This document shows positions 6,564 through 14,028 of a stretch of 14,028 nucleotides of DNA, piece after piece. The notes beneath the pieces were generated by a model. It was given only the letters and a program-made list of their open reading frames with translations. It was not told where the DNA came from and made no database searches. Positions within the stretch are counted from its first letter, which is position 1. Every line of letters starts with the position of its first letter. The stretch comes from an uncultured Pseudomonadota bacterium (GTDB taxonomy: Bacteria; Pseudomonadota; Gammaproteobacteria; Burkholderiales; Burkholderiaceae_C): NCBI GenBank assembly GCA_900320815.1, contig ONTY01000006.1, positions 1 through 14,028 of the forward strand. The letters are read 5' to 3'. The translations under genes and the position numbers were made by a program.

Positions 6564-7154
6564 ATGAAAATCAAACTCTCACCCGTACTTGGCGTAGTCC
6601 TTCTGGCTGCCAGCATCTGCACACTCCCCACCAGTGGCTGGGCACAAGACAAGCGCGCACTGGCCGTCAAACTTGCACAACTGCAGCACAAGGCTGACCA
6701 GGAGGCCATCACCGCCCAGTTGACTGCTTCTGCTGTGCAGCCCGTCATCATTCATTGGTCGCAGCGTCTGGAAGAGACTGTGCCGCAAGCGCGCCAACGG
6801 GAAGTGCGCGACCAGCTTGATGTAGAGCTGAAAAAATTTGCTGACGCCACAGAAAAAGCTGTTGCTGCCCAAACAGCAAAAACCGCTGAATCTGCGCTTG
6901 TGCCCATTTTTATGGAAAAACTCAGTGAAGATGAACTGAAAACCATCATTGCTTATTTGGAATCGCCCGCCAGTTCCAAATTTCAAAATCTTGGAACCGA
7001 AGCTGGCGGCGCGTGGGCTAAACAAATCGTTGACGCCACCAAAGACACTGTTGAGCGCAGTGCCAAAACCTTTGATGCCGCAGCCGAGCGCATTGTCGGC
7101 GCCGCCAGTACGAAGGGCAGCGGCGCATCAGCCAAAAAACCTGCAAAAAAATAA
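6564..7154 (+). CDS. Secreted DUF2059-like protein of unknown function
   Basis: A 196-aa protein whose biochemical role I do not recognise. Residues 1-27 form a signal peptide (KIK start, hydrophobic core, SGWA|Q), and Cys19 does not fit a lipobox, so a soluble periplasmic protein is expected. The body is largely helical and charged. Residues 113-150 (ALVPIFMEKLSEDELKTIIAYLESPASSKF) resemble the DUF2059 pattern, in which a helix is followed by Leu-Ser-x-x-Glu-Leu and a SP-x-x-K-F turn. The C-terminus is Lys/Ala-rich. There are no cysteines in the predicted mature chain. The ATG at 6564 has AGGAG upstream with about 10 bp spacing. It sits between gyrA and pheA, where serC commonly lies in relatives, but it has no resemblance to SerC. 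Confidence 0.8.
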   Translation: MKIKLSPVLGVVLLAASICTLPTSGWAQDKRALAVKLAQLQHKADQEAITAQLTASAVQPVIIHWSQRLEETVPQARQREVRDQLDVELKKFADATEKAVAAQTAKTAESALVPIFMEKLSEDELKTIIAYLESPASSKFQNLGTEAGGAWAKQIVDATKDTVERSAKTFDAAAERIVGAASTKGSGASAKKPAKK

Positions 7155-7200
7155 AGGCGGCAGTCATATCTCTTTCTGACGCATTTTTGGGCACTATCAC

Positions 7201-8310
7201 ATGACGCATCACACCCCCGTCCAGTCTGAGGCGCTGGGTGTGCTGCGCCTGCGAATTGACCAGCTTGACGGACAAATCCTGGCGCTGCTCAACGAGCGTG
7301 CCCGCGTCGCCGAACAGGTCGGTGCACTCAAACGCGCCGAGGGCACGCCCTACTTCCGTCCCGATCGCGTTGCGCACGTCATCGCCCGTCTGCAAGGGGG
7401 CAACCAGGGACCGCTGCTCAACCAGCACGTCGCTGCCATCTGGCGCGAAATCACCTCCGCGTGCCTGGCGCTGGAAGTGCCACCGCGCGTGGCCGTACTC
7501 GGGCCGCAGGGCACCTTCTGCGAGCAAGCCGCCATTGAATACTTTGGCAGCGCCGCGCACTTCATCTACTGCGCCAGTTTTGATGAGGTCTTTCACGCCA
7601 CCTCGGCGGGCACGGCTCAGTTCGGTGTTGTCGGCATGGAAAACTCCACCGAAGGTGTTGTCACGCGCTCCTTTGACCTGTTCCTGCACTCGCCCGTACA
7701 CGCTGTGGGAGAAGTTAGCCTGCTGGTGCGCCACAACCTGCTGCGGCGCAGCGACTCACTGGACGGCATCGACGTTGTGCACGCGCACCCACAGGCGCTC
7801 ATGCAGTGCCAGCGATGGCTGGGCGAGCACCTGCCGCACGCCGAGCAGCGCGCTGTCGCCAGCAACGCCGAAGGCGCACGCCTGGCGCTGGAAAATCCCG
7901 CTTGGGCGGCGTTGGCTGGTGAGCGCGCTGCTGCACAGTTTGGGTTGCATGTTGTCGCGCACGCCGTGCAGGACGAAGCGCACAACCGCACGCGCTTTGC
8001 CATCATTTGTCTGCCGCAAACCTTACCCATGCCAGCGGCCAGTGGACGCGACTGCACCAGCCTGGTGGTTTCTGTGCCCAATGTCGCCGGCTCGGTGCAC
8101 GACATGCTCACAACGCTCAAAACACACGGTGTGTCCATGACTCGCCTGGAATCGCGCCCCGCCAAATCCGGCAAGTGGGAGTACTACTTCTATATCGACA
8201 TTGAAGGCCATCCAAGCCAGCCCAACGTCGCGGCGGCGCTGGCCGAACTTCGCTCCAGCTGCCCGTTCTACAAGCTGCTTGGTGCATACCCCGTAGGACA
8301 AGATGTTTGA
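7201..8310 (+). CDS. pheA: Bifunctional chorismate mutase/prephenate dehydratase (P-protein)
   Basis: Converts chorismate to prephenate and then to phenylpyruvate, the committed route to phenylalanine. At 369 aa it has three parts: a helical AroQ-type chorismate mutase (about 11-90, LRIDQLDGQILALLNERA); a prephenate dehydratase (about 95-272) with GPQGTF (101-106), MENSTEG (146-152), the HPQALMQCQRWL segment and the catalytic Thr264-Arg-Phe (NRTRF); and an ACT domain (about 285-365) with the Phe-binding ESRP (317-320). Feedback inhibition by phenylalanine is expected from the intact ACT domain. The ATG at 7201 has no clear Shine-Dalgarno sequence. The last eight bases overlap tyrA in another frame, implying translational coupling. 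Confidence 0.97.
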   Translation: MTHHTPVQSEALGVLRLRIDQLDGQILALLNERARVAEQVGALKRAEGTPYFRPDRVAHVIARLQGGNQGPLLNQHVAAIWREITSACLALEVPPRVAVLGPQGTFCEQAAIEYFGSAAHFIYCASFDEVFHATSAGTAQFGVVGMENSTEGVVTRSFDLFLHSPVHAVGEVSLLVRHNLLRRSDSLDGIDVVHAHPQALMQCQRWLGEHLPHAEQRAVASNAEGARLALENPAWAALAGERAAAQFGLHVVAHAVQDEAHNRTRFAIICLPQTLPMPAASGRDCTSLVVSVPNVAGSVHDMLTTLKTHGVSMTRLESRPAKSGKWEYYFYIDIEGHPSQPNVAAALAELRSSCPFYKLLGAYPVGQDV

Positions 8311-9175
8311 ACAACTGGGACTTATTGGCTGCGGCTTGATGGGCGGCTCATTCGCCCTGGCAATGAAGCGCGCTCGCCTTGTCAAGCGCATCGTCGGCTA
8401 CAGCAAGTCGCCCTCCACCACGGCGCGCGCACTGCAATTGGGCGTCATTGACGTAGAGGCACCCTCGGCGCTGCTGGCTGTCTCGGGTGCTGACCTGGTG
8501 CTGCTGGCTGTCCCTGTGTCCGCCACGGAAGCCACGCTCAAAACCATCCGGCACATGGTCAACCCCGGGGTGCTGCTCATGGACGTGGGTTCGAGCAAGC
8601 GTGACGTGGTGGACGCCGCGCGTCGCGTGCTGCGTGGCGCCATGAGCGGTTTTGTGCCTTGTCATCCAATCACAGGCAGTGAGGCATCGGGCGTGGACAA
8701 CGCCGACGCCAACCTCTACAGCGGCAAGCGCGTCGTCATCACGCCCATTGACCGCACCGCACCCGACAAGCTGCGCCAGGCCGAGTTGCTGTGGCGCGAC
8801 TTGGGCTGCGACGTCATTTCCATGACGCCTGAAACACACGACGCCGCCTTTGCCGCCGTCAGCCACCTGCCGCACATGCTCGCCTTTGCGCTGATGAACA
8901 GCATTACCGAACAAAACGACGGGCGCGACTATCTGGCACTGGCCGGTCCAGGCTTTCGCGACTTCAGCCGCATTGCCGCCAGCGACCCCAACCTGTGGCG
9001 CGATGTGCTGCTCTCCAACCGCGAAGAAATCGCGCGCCAGAGCGAATTGTTCGAACGTTCCATGGCGCAGTTGCGCCGCGCCATTGGCGACGGCGACGGC
9101 GAAGAACTCAAGCGCCTCATCAACAATGCCAGCCACGCCCGCGCCAATTGGCGGCTCACGCGAGACACACGCTAA
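8303..9175 (+). CDS. tyrA: Prephenate dehydrogenase
   Basis: Oxidatively decarboxylates prephenate to 4-hydroxyphenylpyruvate on the tyrosine branch (arogenate use cannot be excluded from sequence). At 290 aa it is a TyrA without a fused mutase or ACT domain. The Rossmann motif GLIGCGLMGGS occupies 6-16, followed by DVGSSKR (94-100), HPITGSE (121-127), the catalytic-region SHLPH (187-191) and GFRDFSRIAASDP (217-229). The ATG at 8303 lies inside the end of pheA, with AGGA just upstream, giving an 8-bp overlap. There is no ACT domain, so direct tyrosine feedback, if any, must use another site. Confidence 0.96.
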   Translation: MFEQLGLIGCGLMGGSFALAMKRARLVKRIVGYSKSPSTTARALQLGVIDVEAPSALLAVSGADLVLLAVPVSATEATLKTIRHMVNPGVLLMDVGSSKRDVVDAARRVLRGAMSGFVPCHPITGSEASGVDNADANLYSGKRVVITPIDRTAPDKLRQAELLWRDLGCDVISMTPETHDAAFAAVSHLPHMLAFALMNSITEQNDGRDYLALAGPGFRDFSRIAASDPNLWRDVLLSNREEIARQSELFERSMAQLRRAIGDGDGEELKRLINNASHARANWRLTRDTR

Positions 9176-9247
9176 GGCACGCTGCTCTCCCTTCTTTCCC
9201 AAAAAGGGCGGCGCTCAGGGCACTGCCCCGTCTTCCCCTCCCTTCTC

Positions 9248-11275
9248 GTGTTTGATATTCCACACCTTGACCTGCCCGCCTTGGGGGCGGTATCGGGCAC
9301 GCTGCGCCTGCCCGGCTCCAAAAGCCTGAGCAACCGTGCGCTGCTGCTTGCCGCCTTTGCCGAAGGCTGTACCACGCTGCGCGGCCTGCTGGCAAGCGAC
9401 GACACGCGCGTCATGCTGGACGCGCTGCGTCAGCTTGGCTGCGGCGTGGAAGAGCGCGGCAGCGCCACCGTCACCATTGACGGGCTGGGCGGTGCCGGCA
9501 GCGCGCTGCGCATGCCAAGCGCCGACTTCTTTTTAGGCAACGCCGGCACCGCCATGCGCCCGCTCACGGCGGCGCTTGCCGTGCTGGGCGGCGACTACAC
9601 GCTGCGCGGCATCCCCCGCATGCACGAGCGCCCCATTGGTGATTTGGTCGATGCGCTGCGCAGCCTGGGCTGCAGCGTGGACTATCTGGGCACACCGGGC
9701 TTTCCGCCGCTGCACATCGGGCAGGGCGCGCTGCGGCTGGATGCACCCATTCGCGTGCGCGGCAACGTCTCCAGCCAGTTCCTCACCGCACTACTCATGG
9801 CGCTGCCGCTGGCTGCTGACGAACAGGGCATCACCATCGAGGTAGACGGCCCGCTCATCTCCACGCCCTACGTGGGCATCACCTTGAGCCTGCTCGCACG
9901 CTTTGGCGTCGCCGTGCAGCGCCACGGCTGGGAGCGTTTTGACATCCCGGCGGGCAGCCGCCTGCGCTCACCCGGCGAGCTGGTCATTGAGCCGGACGCT
10001 TCATCCGCTAGTTATTTCATAGCTGCAACCACGCTTTCCACTATGGCGGCAAGCGGAAAATGCCTTGAAATTGAAGGGCTTGGCACCGACTCGGTGCAAG
10101 GCGACATCCGCTTCATCGACGCTGCGCGCCAGATGGGGGCGGACATTGAAGGCGGCGCCGGCTGGCTGCGTGTGCGCCCCGCGCGCCTGCCGCTGCGCGC
10201 CATTGAACTGGACTGCACCCCCATTCCGGACGCTGCCATGACACTTGCCATGCTCGCGCTCTACGCCGACGGCGTCAGCACGTTGCGCGGCATTGCAAGC
10301 TGGCGCGTCAAGGAAACCGACCGCATTGCTGCCGTCGCCGCCGAACTGCGCCGCCTTGGCGCTGCCGTGGAAGCCGGCGACGACTTCATGCGCATCACCC
10401 CGCCTGCGCTGGCAGATGGCTGGCGCGCGGTGTGCCTGCACACCTACGACGACCACCGCATGGCCATGTGCGCCAGCCTTGCCGCCTTCAACCCCGCCGG
10501 GCTGCCGGTGCGCATTGAAAACCCCGCGTGCGTCGCCAAGACGTTTCCGGACTACTTTGAGACGCTCTTTGCCCTCGCTGCGCCAGCGGCTACCACCGCC
10601 CCCGTCATCTGCATTGACGGCCCCAGCGCCTCGGGCAAGGGCACGCTCGCCAGCCTGCTCGCGCAGCGCCTTGGCTGGCACCACCTGGACTCCGGCGCGC
10701 TGTATCGCGCCGCCGCGCGCGCCGCGCGCCGCGCCGGGCTGCTGGACAGCGCGGCGCCTGATGCCGCCGCCATCGGCGCACTCACGCAACGCCTGGACGT
10801 GCGTTTTGAGGGCGGCAGCGTGTGGCTGGACGGCGAAGACGCGAGCGACGCCATTCGCAGCGAGCAGGCGGGCATGGACGCCTCGCTCGTCGCCGCCATA
10901 CCTGCCGTGCGCGCCGCGTTGCTGGATCGCCAGCGCGCCTGCGCTGTGCTGCCTGGTCTGGTCGCTGACGGGCGCGACATGGGCAGCGTTGTCTTCCCCG
11001 CCGCGCCGCTCAAAATCTTTCTCACCGCCAGCGCCCAGCAGCGCGCACTGCGCCGCCTGCGGCAATTGCAGCAGCGTGGTGTTGCTGCTAACCTCGCCGC
11101 CCTTTGCGCCGACCTGCAAGCGCGCGATGCGCGCGACGCAAGCCGCGCCGCCGCACCCATGCAGGCCGCGCAAGACGCCGTGCCGCTGGACAACAGCCAG
11201 CTCACGCCGGAGCAATCCGTGCAGCAGGCACTTGCCCTGTGGCACAGCAGGCAGCCCTTCGCACCTTGTGGCTAA
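9248..11275 (+). CDS. aroA-cmk: Fused EPSP synthase / CMP kinase (AroA-Cmk)
   Basis: One 675-aa frame carries two complete enzymes. Residues 1-440 are class I 5-enolpyruvylshikimate-3-phosphate synthase, joining PEP to shikimate-3-phosphate: [10 protein letters not shown] (Lys25), [10 protein letters not shown] (97-105, the glyphosate-sensitive type), [10 protein letters not shown] (124-133), Asp328, KETDR (355-359), DDHRMAM (401-407) and Lys431 (AKTFPDYF). After a short Ala/Thr/Pro linker (about 441-452), residues 453-675 are cytidylate kinase, phosphorylating CMP/dCMP: P-loop GPSASGKGT (458-466), LDSGALYR (480-487), [11 protein letters not shown] (574-584), and a RDARDASR region with the closing LDNS. 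The GTG at 9248 is the only start that keeps the N-terminus; a pyrimidine-rich tract replaces a Shine-Dalgarno sequence. The two genes are separate in E. coli; fused forms are known in some Burkholderiales. Confidence 0.96.
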   Translation: MFDIPHLDLPALGAVSGTLRLPGSKSLSNRALLLAAFAEGCTTLRGLLASDDTRVMLDALRQLGCGVEERGSATVTIDGLGGAGSALRMPSADFFLGNAGTAMRPLTAALAVLGGDYTLRGIPRMHERPIGDLVDALRSLGCSVDYLGTPGFPPLHIGQGALRLDAPIRVRGNVSSQFLTALLMALPLAADEQGITIEVDGPLISTPYVGITLSLLARFGVAVQRHGWERFDIPAGSRLRSPGELVIEPDASSASYFIAATTLSTMAASGKCLEIEGLGTDSVQGDIRFIDAARQMGADIEGGAGWLRVRPARLPLRAIELDCTPIPDAAMTLAMLALYADGVSTLRGIASWRVKETDRIAAVAAELRRLGAAVEAGDDFMRITPPALADGWRAVCLHTYDDHRMAMCASLAAFNPAGLPVRIENPACVAKTFPDYFETLFALAAPAATTAPVICIDGPSASGKGTLASLLAQRLGWHHLDSGALYRAAARAARRAGLLDSAAPDAAAIGALTQRLDVRFEGGSVWLDGEDASDAIRSEQAGMDASLVAAIPAVRAALLDRQRACAVLPGLVADGRDMGSVVFPAAPLKIFLTASAQQRALRRLRQLQQRGVAANLAALCADLQARDARDASRAAAPMQAAQDAVPLDNSQLTPEQSVQQALALWHSRQPFAPCG

Positions 11276-11290
11276 GGCTGCCGCCCGCCG

Positions 11291-11327
11291 CCGCCTGTTC
11301 TGGCCACCAGAACGGGCGGTTTTGTTC
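11291..11327 (+). terminator. Strong intrinsic terminator after aroA-cmk
   Basis: The arms at 11291-11303 and 11307-11319 pair over 13 bp, with one U-G pair and a 3-nt CCA loop, followed by TTTTGTTC. It lies 16 bp past the aroA-cmk stop and closes the aromatic block, so rpsA needs read-through or its own promoter in the following 100 bp. Confidence 0.9.
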
Positions 11328-11379
11328 AACCTTTTTCAACCCCAATCTTCCTGATGCCGGGCGCGCCGCGCCACTGGCA

Positions 11380-11409
11380 CCCGCCGCGCACCGCAGGCGT
11401 GCCGGCGGG
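11380..11409 (+). promoter_or_regulatory. rpsA leader hairpin, possible S1 autoregulatory element
   Basis: CCCGCC (11380-11385) pairs with GGCGGG (11404-11409), and GCAC (11388-11391) pairs with GTGC (11399-11402) inside it, around a 7-nt loop. It is followed by a single-stranded stretch ending CTCTTTTCCC directly at the rpsA ATG, with no Shine-Dalgarno sequence. In E. coli, rpsA is translated from a structured leader that lacks a Shine-Dalgarno sequence and is repressed by excess S1. The same logic here is inference from layout. Confidence 0.5.
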
Positions 11410-11429
11410 CTGGAAACACCTCTTTTCCC

Positions 11430-13133
11430 ATGTCTGAATCTTTTGCCCAACTGTTCGAGGAATCCATGCAGCGCACCGAGCTGCGTCCTGGTGAAATCAT
11501 CACCGCTGACGTGGTGCGCGTAGAGCAAAACTTTGTCGTCGTCAATGCCGGGCTGAAATCCGAGGCCTACATCCCCATTGAAGAGTTCAAGAGCGACAAG
11601 GGCGAACTCGAAGTCAAAGAGGGCGACTTCGTCTCCGTGGTCGTTGAGGCCATCGAAAACGGCCGTGGCGACACCATCCTCAGCCGTGACAAAGCCAAAC
11701 GCCTTGCCTCATGGCTGGCGCTCGAGCAAGCACTTGAGTCGGGCGAGTTCGTCACTGGCACCATCTCCGGCAAAGTCAAGGGTGGTCTCACCGTGCTGGT
11801 CAACGGCATCCGCGCTTTCCAGCCCGGCTCACTCATTGACACGCGCCCCGTCAAGGACCTCACCCCCTACGAAGGGCAAACGCTCGAATTCAAGGTCATC
11901 AAACTCGACCGCAAGCGCAACAACGTCGTGCTCTCGCGCCGCGCCGTGCTCGAAGCGAGCATGGGCGAAGAGCGCGAAAAGCTGCTGGAAACGCTCAAAG
12001 AAGGCTCCATCGTCCACGGCGTGGTCAAAAACATCACCGAATACGGCGCCTTCGTGGACCTGGGCGGCATCGACGGGCTGCTGCACATCACCGACATGGC
12101 ATGGCGCCGCGTGCGCCATCCCACCGAAGTGGTGCAGACGGGTCAGGAAATCGACGCCAAGATTCTCAAGTTTGACCCCGAAAAGCAGCGCGTCAGCCTT
12201 GGCCTCAAACAGATGGGCGAAGACCCGTGGCTCGGCGTGGCGCGCCGCTACCCCGCCAACACGCGCATGTTTGGCCGCGTGACCAACATCGCCGAATACG
12301 GCGCCTTCGTCGAACTGGAGCCCGGCATCGAGGGGCTGGTGCACGTCTCGGAAATGGACTGGACGAACAAGAACGTCGCTCCCAGCAAAGTCGTGAGCAT
12401 GGGCGAAGAAGTCGAGGTCATGGTGCTGGACATTGACGAAGAGCGTCGCCGCATCAGCCTGGGCATGAAGCAGTGCAAGCCCAACCCCTGGCAGGAGTTC
12501 GCGCAAAACACCCGTCGCGGCGACCGCGTCACAGGCCCCATCAAATCCATCACCGACTTTGGCATCTTCGTTGGCCTCTCGTCTGGCATTGACGGCCTTG
12601 TGCACATGTCCGACCTCTCGTGGAACGAGCCGGGCGAGACCGCCGTGCGCGCCTACAAGAAAGGGCAGGAAGTGGAAGCCGTGGTACTTGCCGTGGACGT
12701 GGAGCGCGAACGCATCAGCCTGGGCATCAAACAGCTTGACCAGGATGCCTTTACCACCTACGTCAGCGTCAACGACCGTGGCCAGAGTGTCACCGGTCAC
12801 GTCAAAGCCGTGCAACCGCAGGGCGCTGAAATTGACCTTGGCAACGAAGTCACTGGCTGGCTGCCCGCCAGCGAAATCCGTCGCGAACGCGTGGAAGACG
12901 CCACCCGCGAACTCAACGTTGGCGACGAAGTCACCGCCGTCATCATCAACATCGACCGCAAGGCGCGCAGCATCCGCCTGTCGGTGCGCGCGCAAGACGC
13001 CGCCGACCAGCAAGCGGCGCTGGACTCCATGAAGAGCCAGGACGCCGCCCACGCTGGCACCACCAACCTCGGCGCCCTGTTGCGCGGGGCAATGGGGGGC
13101 AACAGCGGCACTGACGAAGAAGACAAGGGCTAA
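11430..13133 (+). CDS. rpsA: 30S ribosomal protein S1
   Basis: Binds mRNA at the 30S platform and helps load leaders that are structured or lack Shine-Dalgarno sequences. At 567 aa it has six S1 (OB-fold) domains at about 21-87, 105-171, 192-260, 277-347, 364-434 and 451-520. Domains 3-5 show the best RNA-binding signatures ([57 protein letters not shown]). Domains 1-2, which bind the ribosome through S2, are more diverged, as usual. The tail (about 525-567) is low-complexity, ending TDEEDKG. The ATG at 11430 gives the standard N-terminus [11 protein letters not shown]. Strong terminators lie on both sides. Confidence 0.98.
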   Translation: MSESFAQLFEESMQRTELRPGEIITADVVRVEQNFVVVNAGLKSEAYIPIEEFKSDKGELEVKEGDFVSVVVEAIENGRGDTILSRDKAKRLASWLALEQALESGEFVTGTISGKVKGGLTVLVNGIRAFQPGSLIDTRPVKDLTPYEGQTLEFKVIKLDRKRNNVVLSRRAVLEASMGEEREKLLETLKEGSIVHGVVKNITEYGAFVDLGGIDGLLHITDMAWRRVRHPTEVVQTGQEIDAKILKFDPEKQRVSLGLKQMGEDPWLGVARRYPANTRMFGRVTNIAEYGAFVELEPGIEGLVHVSEMDWTNKNVAPSKVVSMGEEVEVMVLDIDEERRRISLGMKQCKPNPWQEFAQNTRRGDRVTGPIKSITDFGIFVGLSSGIDGLVHMSDLSWNEPGETAVRAYKKGQEVEAVVLAVDVERERISLGIKQLDQDAFTTYVSVNDRGQSVTGHVKAVQPQGAEIDLGNEVTGWLPASEIRRERVEDATRELNVGDEVTAVIINIDRKARSIRLSVRAQDAADQQAALDSMKSQDAAHAGTTNLGALLRGAMGGNSGTDEEDKG

Positions 13134-13149
13134 ATTACGCCCTGCCACA

Positions 13150-13175
13150 GGCGGTGCGCAGGCGCCGCCTTTTTT
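13150..13175 (+). terminator. Intrinsic terminator between rpsA and ihfB
   Basis: An 8-bp GC-rich stem (13150-13157 with 13162-13169, one U-G pair, 4-nt loop GCAG) is followed by six T at 13170-13175. It lies 16 bp past the rpsA stop. The T-run ends only 27 bp before the likely ihfB start, leaving no room for a promoter in between. Confidence 0.85.
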
Positions 13176-13202
13176 ATGCCTCTCCCTGACCAATCTGCCG
13201 CC

Positions 13203-13514
13203 ATGCCCACCATTACCCGCTCTGATCTGGTGCGCCTGCTGGCCTTGCGTTTTCCCCAGCTTGCTCCGCCAGACAGCGATGCCGCCGTCAAGGCCATCCT
13301 TGGCGCCTTGGGCGATGCGCTGGCGCGCGGGCGGCGTGTGGAAATCCGCGGCTTTGGCAGCTTCCACGCTGGCCAGCGTCTGCCGCGCACCGCGCGCAAC
13401 CCGCGCACCGGTGAGCGCGTTGCCATTCCGGGGCGTCGCGTCGCGCACTTTCGTGCTGGCAAGGCACTGCGCGAAGCCATCGCCGCCAGCGCGCCAGAGC
13501 ATCCAGAACAATAA
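13203..13514 (+). CDS. ihfB: Integration host factor subunit beta
   Basis: DNA-bending nucleoid protein that works as a heterodimer with IhfA, in recombination, replication and sigma-54 promoters. It is 103 aa from the ATG at 13203. The family pattern is intact: ITRSDLVRLLALRFPQL at the N-terminus, GRRVEIRGFGSF (43-54), the beta-arm RNPRTGERV with intercalating Pro67, and the closing AHFRAGKALRE. An in-frame ATG at 13176 would add nine residues (MPLPDQSAA) not seen at the usual N-terminus; I prefer 13203, although neither has a clear Shine-Dalgarno sequence. The gene follows rpsA, as in E. coli and most proteobacteria. A terminator sits immediately upstream, so expression may depend on read-through. 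Confidence 0.93.
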   Translation: MPTITRSDLVRLLALRFPQLAPPDSDAAVKAILGALGDALARGRRVEIRGFGSFHAGQRLPRTARNPRTGERVAIPGRRVAHFRAGKALREAIAASAPEHPEQ

Positions 13515-13627
13515 AAAGCGCCCAGCGCGTGCGCACCACAAGGGCGTCAGCAAAACGCCGCCCATCCCCATCCCATTGCAAAAAAATCACCCTCCTCCCC
13601 ATCAACTCTGACAAGGGAAGCCGACGC
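13515..13627 (+). other. ihfB-lapB spacer without lapA
   Basis: This 113-bp spacer is purine- and A-rich near its end and carries the lapB Shine-Dalgarno sequence (AAGGGAAG at about 13613-13620). I see short complementary strings (GGCGT and ACGCC around 13542-13558) but no T-run, so no terminator is claimed. It is too short for the roughly 100-codon lapA that often lies here. Confidence 0.6.
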
Positions 13628-14028
13628 ATGGAAACCGAACTCGCCCTCATGCTGCTGGCCGTGCCCATCATCTTTGCACTCGGCTGGCTGGCCTCGCGCC
13701 TGGACCTGCGCCAATGGCGTCTGGAAGAACGCCACACCTCCCGGGCGTACTACAAAGGACTGAACTACCTGCTCGGCGAGCAGACCGACCAGGCCATCGA
13801 CGCCTTCATTGAAGCCGTGCAGCGCGACCCCGACACCAGCGACTTGCACTTTGCCCTTGGTGCTCTGCTGCGGCGGCGCGGCGAATACGAACGCGCTGTG
13901 CGCGTGCACGAGCACCTGCTTGCGCGCGGCGATCTGGCGCGCGGCGACCAGGAGCGTGCCCGCTTTGAACTCGCGCAAGACTTTCTGAAAGCCGGCCTGC
14001 TGGACCGCGCTGAGGCCGCCCTTTGCCA
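13628..14028 (+). CDS. lapB: Lipopolysaccharide assembly protein B, 5' part (cut by window end)
   Basis: Membrane-anchored TPR protein that controls LPS levels by delivering LpxC to FtsH. Only the first 133 residues are present and the frame is open at the window end. Residues 3-22 form a single N-terminal transmembrane helix (ELALMLLAVPIIFALGWLAS). A juxtamembrane basic stretch, RLDLRQWRLEERH, follows, then YYKGLNYLLGEQTDQAIDAF, the characteristic LapB start of the first TPR. Further TPR-like pairs follow (DLHFALGALLRRRGEYERAV; FELAQDFLKAGLLDRAE). The C-terminal rubredoxin-like domain would lie outside. The ATG at 13628 has AAGGGAAG upstream. The position after ihfB matches relatives except that lapA is absent. 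Confidence 0.92.
   Translation, partial: METELALMLLAVPIIFALGWLASRLDLRQWRLEERHTSRAYYKGLNYLLGEQTDQAIDAFIEAVQRDPDTSDLHFALGALLRRRGEYERAVRVHEHLLARGDLARGDQERARFELAQDFLKAGLLDRAEAALC

Noticed and set aside
7160..7188. Possible terminator between the DUF2059-like gene and pheA
   Set aside because: The stem is only GC plus GTCA with a bulged A, and five T follow; it is too weak to claim.
9176..9247. Hairpin or terminator between tyrA and aroA-cmk
   Set aside because: Only 3-5 bp complementary strings (for example GGGC-act-GCCC) without a T-run. The gap is 72 bp, so the genes are probably co-transcribed.
10001..11329. 442-codon antisense frame opposite aroA-cmk (and 284 codons opposite tyrA at 8348-9202)
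   Set aside because: Both are in register with the sense codons and are explained by GC-rich codon choice; no family features.
10245..11354. 369-codon plus-strand frame inside aroA-cmk
   Set aside because: Shifted frame of a real gene, composed almost only of Ala/Pro/Arg/Ser/Thr, typical of an off-frame reading of GC-rich DNA.
11829..13571. 580-codon antisense frame opposite rpsA and ihfB
   Set aside because: Same cause: in register with rpsA codons, no domain, low-complexity composition.
1..14028. CRISPR array, toxin-antitoxin pair, insertion sequence or defence genes
   Set aside because: I looked for regularly spaced repeats, transposase motifs and small paired genes and found none. Apart from the integrase, all genes are housekeeping.

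Overview
The window reads as the chromosome of a GC-rich betaproteobacterium, most likely order Burkholderiales (Comamonadaceae/Alcaligenaceae side). Three things point there: an OmpA-family protein with the short Trp/Cys N-terminal segment typical of that order, in place of the enteric beta-barrel; a tmRNA tag reading ANDERFALAA; and the block ompA <> gyrA - pheA - tyrA - aroA-cmk - rpsA - ihfB - lapB. The genus cannot be fixed from the sequence alone.

Left part (1-3584, all on the minus strand). Reading from right to left come ompA with its own terminator, ubiG (ubiquinone O-methyltransferase), and the tmRNA gene ssrA (1655-2029), whose promoter overlaps the ubiG stop codon. Next are the ssrA terminator and a P4/CP4-57-type tyrosine integrase (142-1494). 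ssrA is a classic integration target, so the integrase probably marks the end of an integrated element that continues off the left edge. Positions 1-141 hold no supported gene: an AT-rich stretch with a 13-T run, then a nested inverted repeat.

Right part (3814-14028, all on the plus strand). gyrA diverges from ompA across a 229-bp promoter region. A secreted DUF2059-like protein follows, then an aromatic amino acid block: pheA (chorismate mutase/prephenate dehydratase), tyrA (prephenate dehydrogenase) and a single-frame aroA-cmk fusion (EPSP synthase plus CMP kinase). A strong intrinsic terminator separates these from rpsA (ribosomal protein S1, six S1 domains). A second strong terminator sits almost on the start of ihfB (IHF beta). 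lapB (LPS assembly, TPR) is cut by the window end. Compared with the usual Burkholderiales order, serC and hisC are missing from the aromatic block, lapA is missing before lapB, and gph is missing after ubiG.

There is no run of more than 300 bp without a gene. Almost everything is core housekeeping, and I see no convincing previously undescribed multi-gene system. The best second-look items are the ssrA/integrase junction, the rpsA leader (structured and without a Shine-Dalgarno sequence), the terminator abutting ihfB, the aroA-cmk fusion, and the residues at GyrA positions 85/87 and in the GyrA-box.
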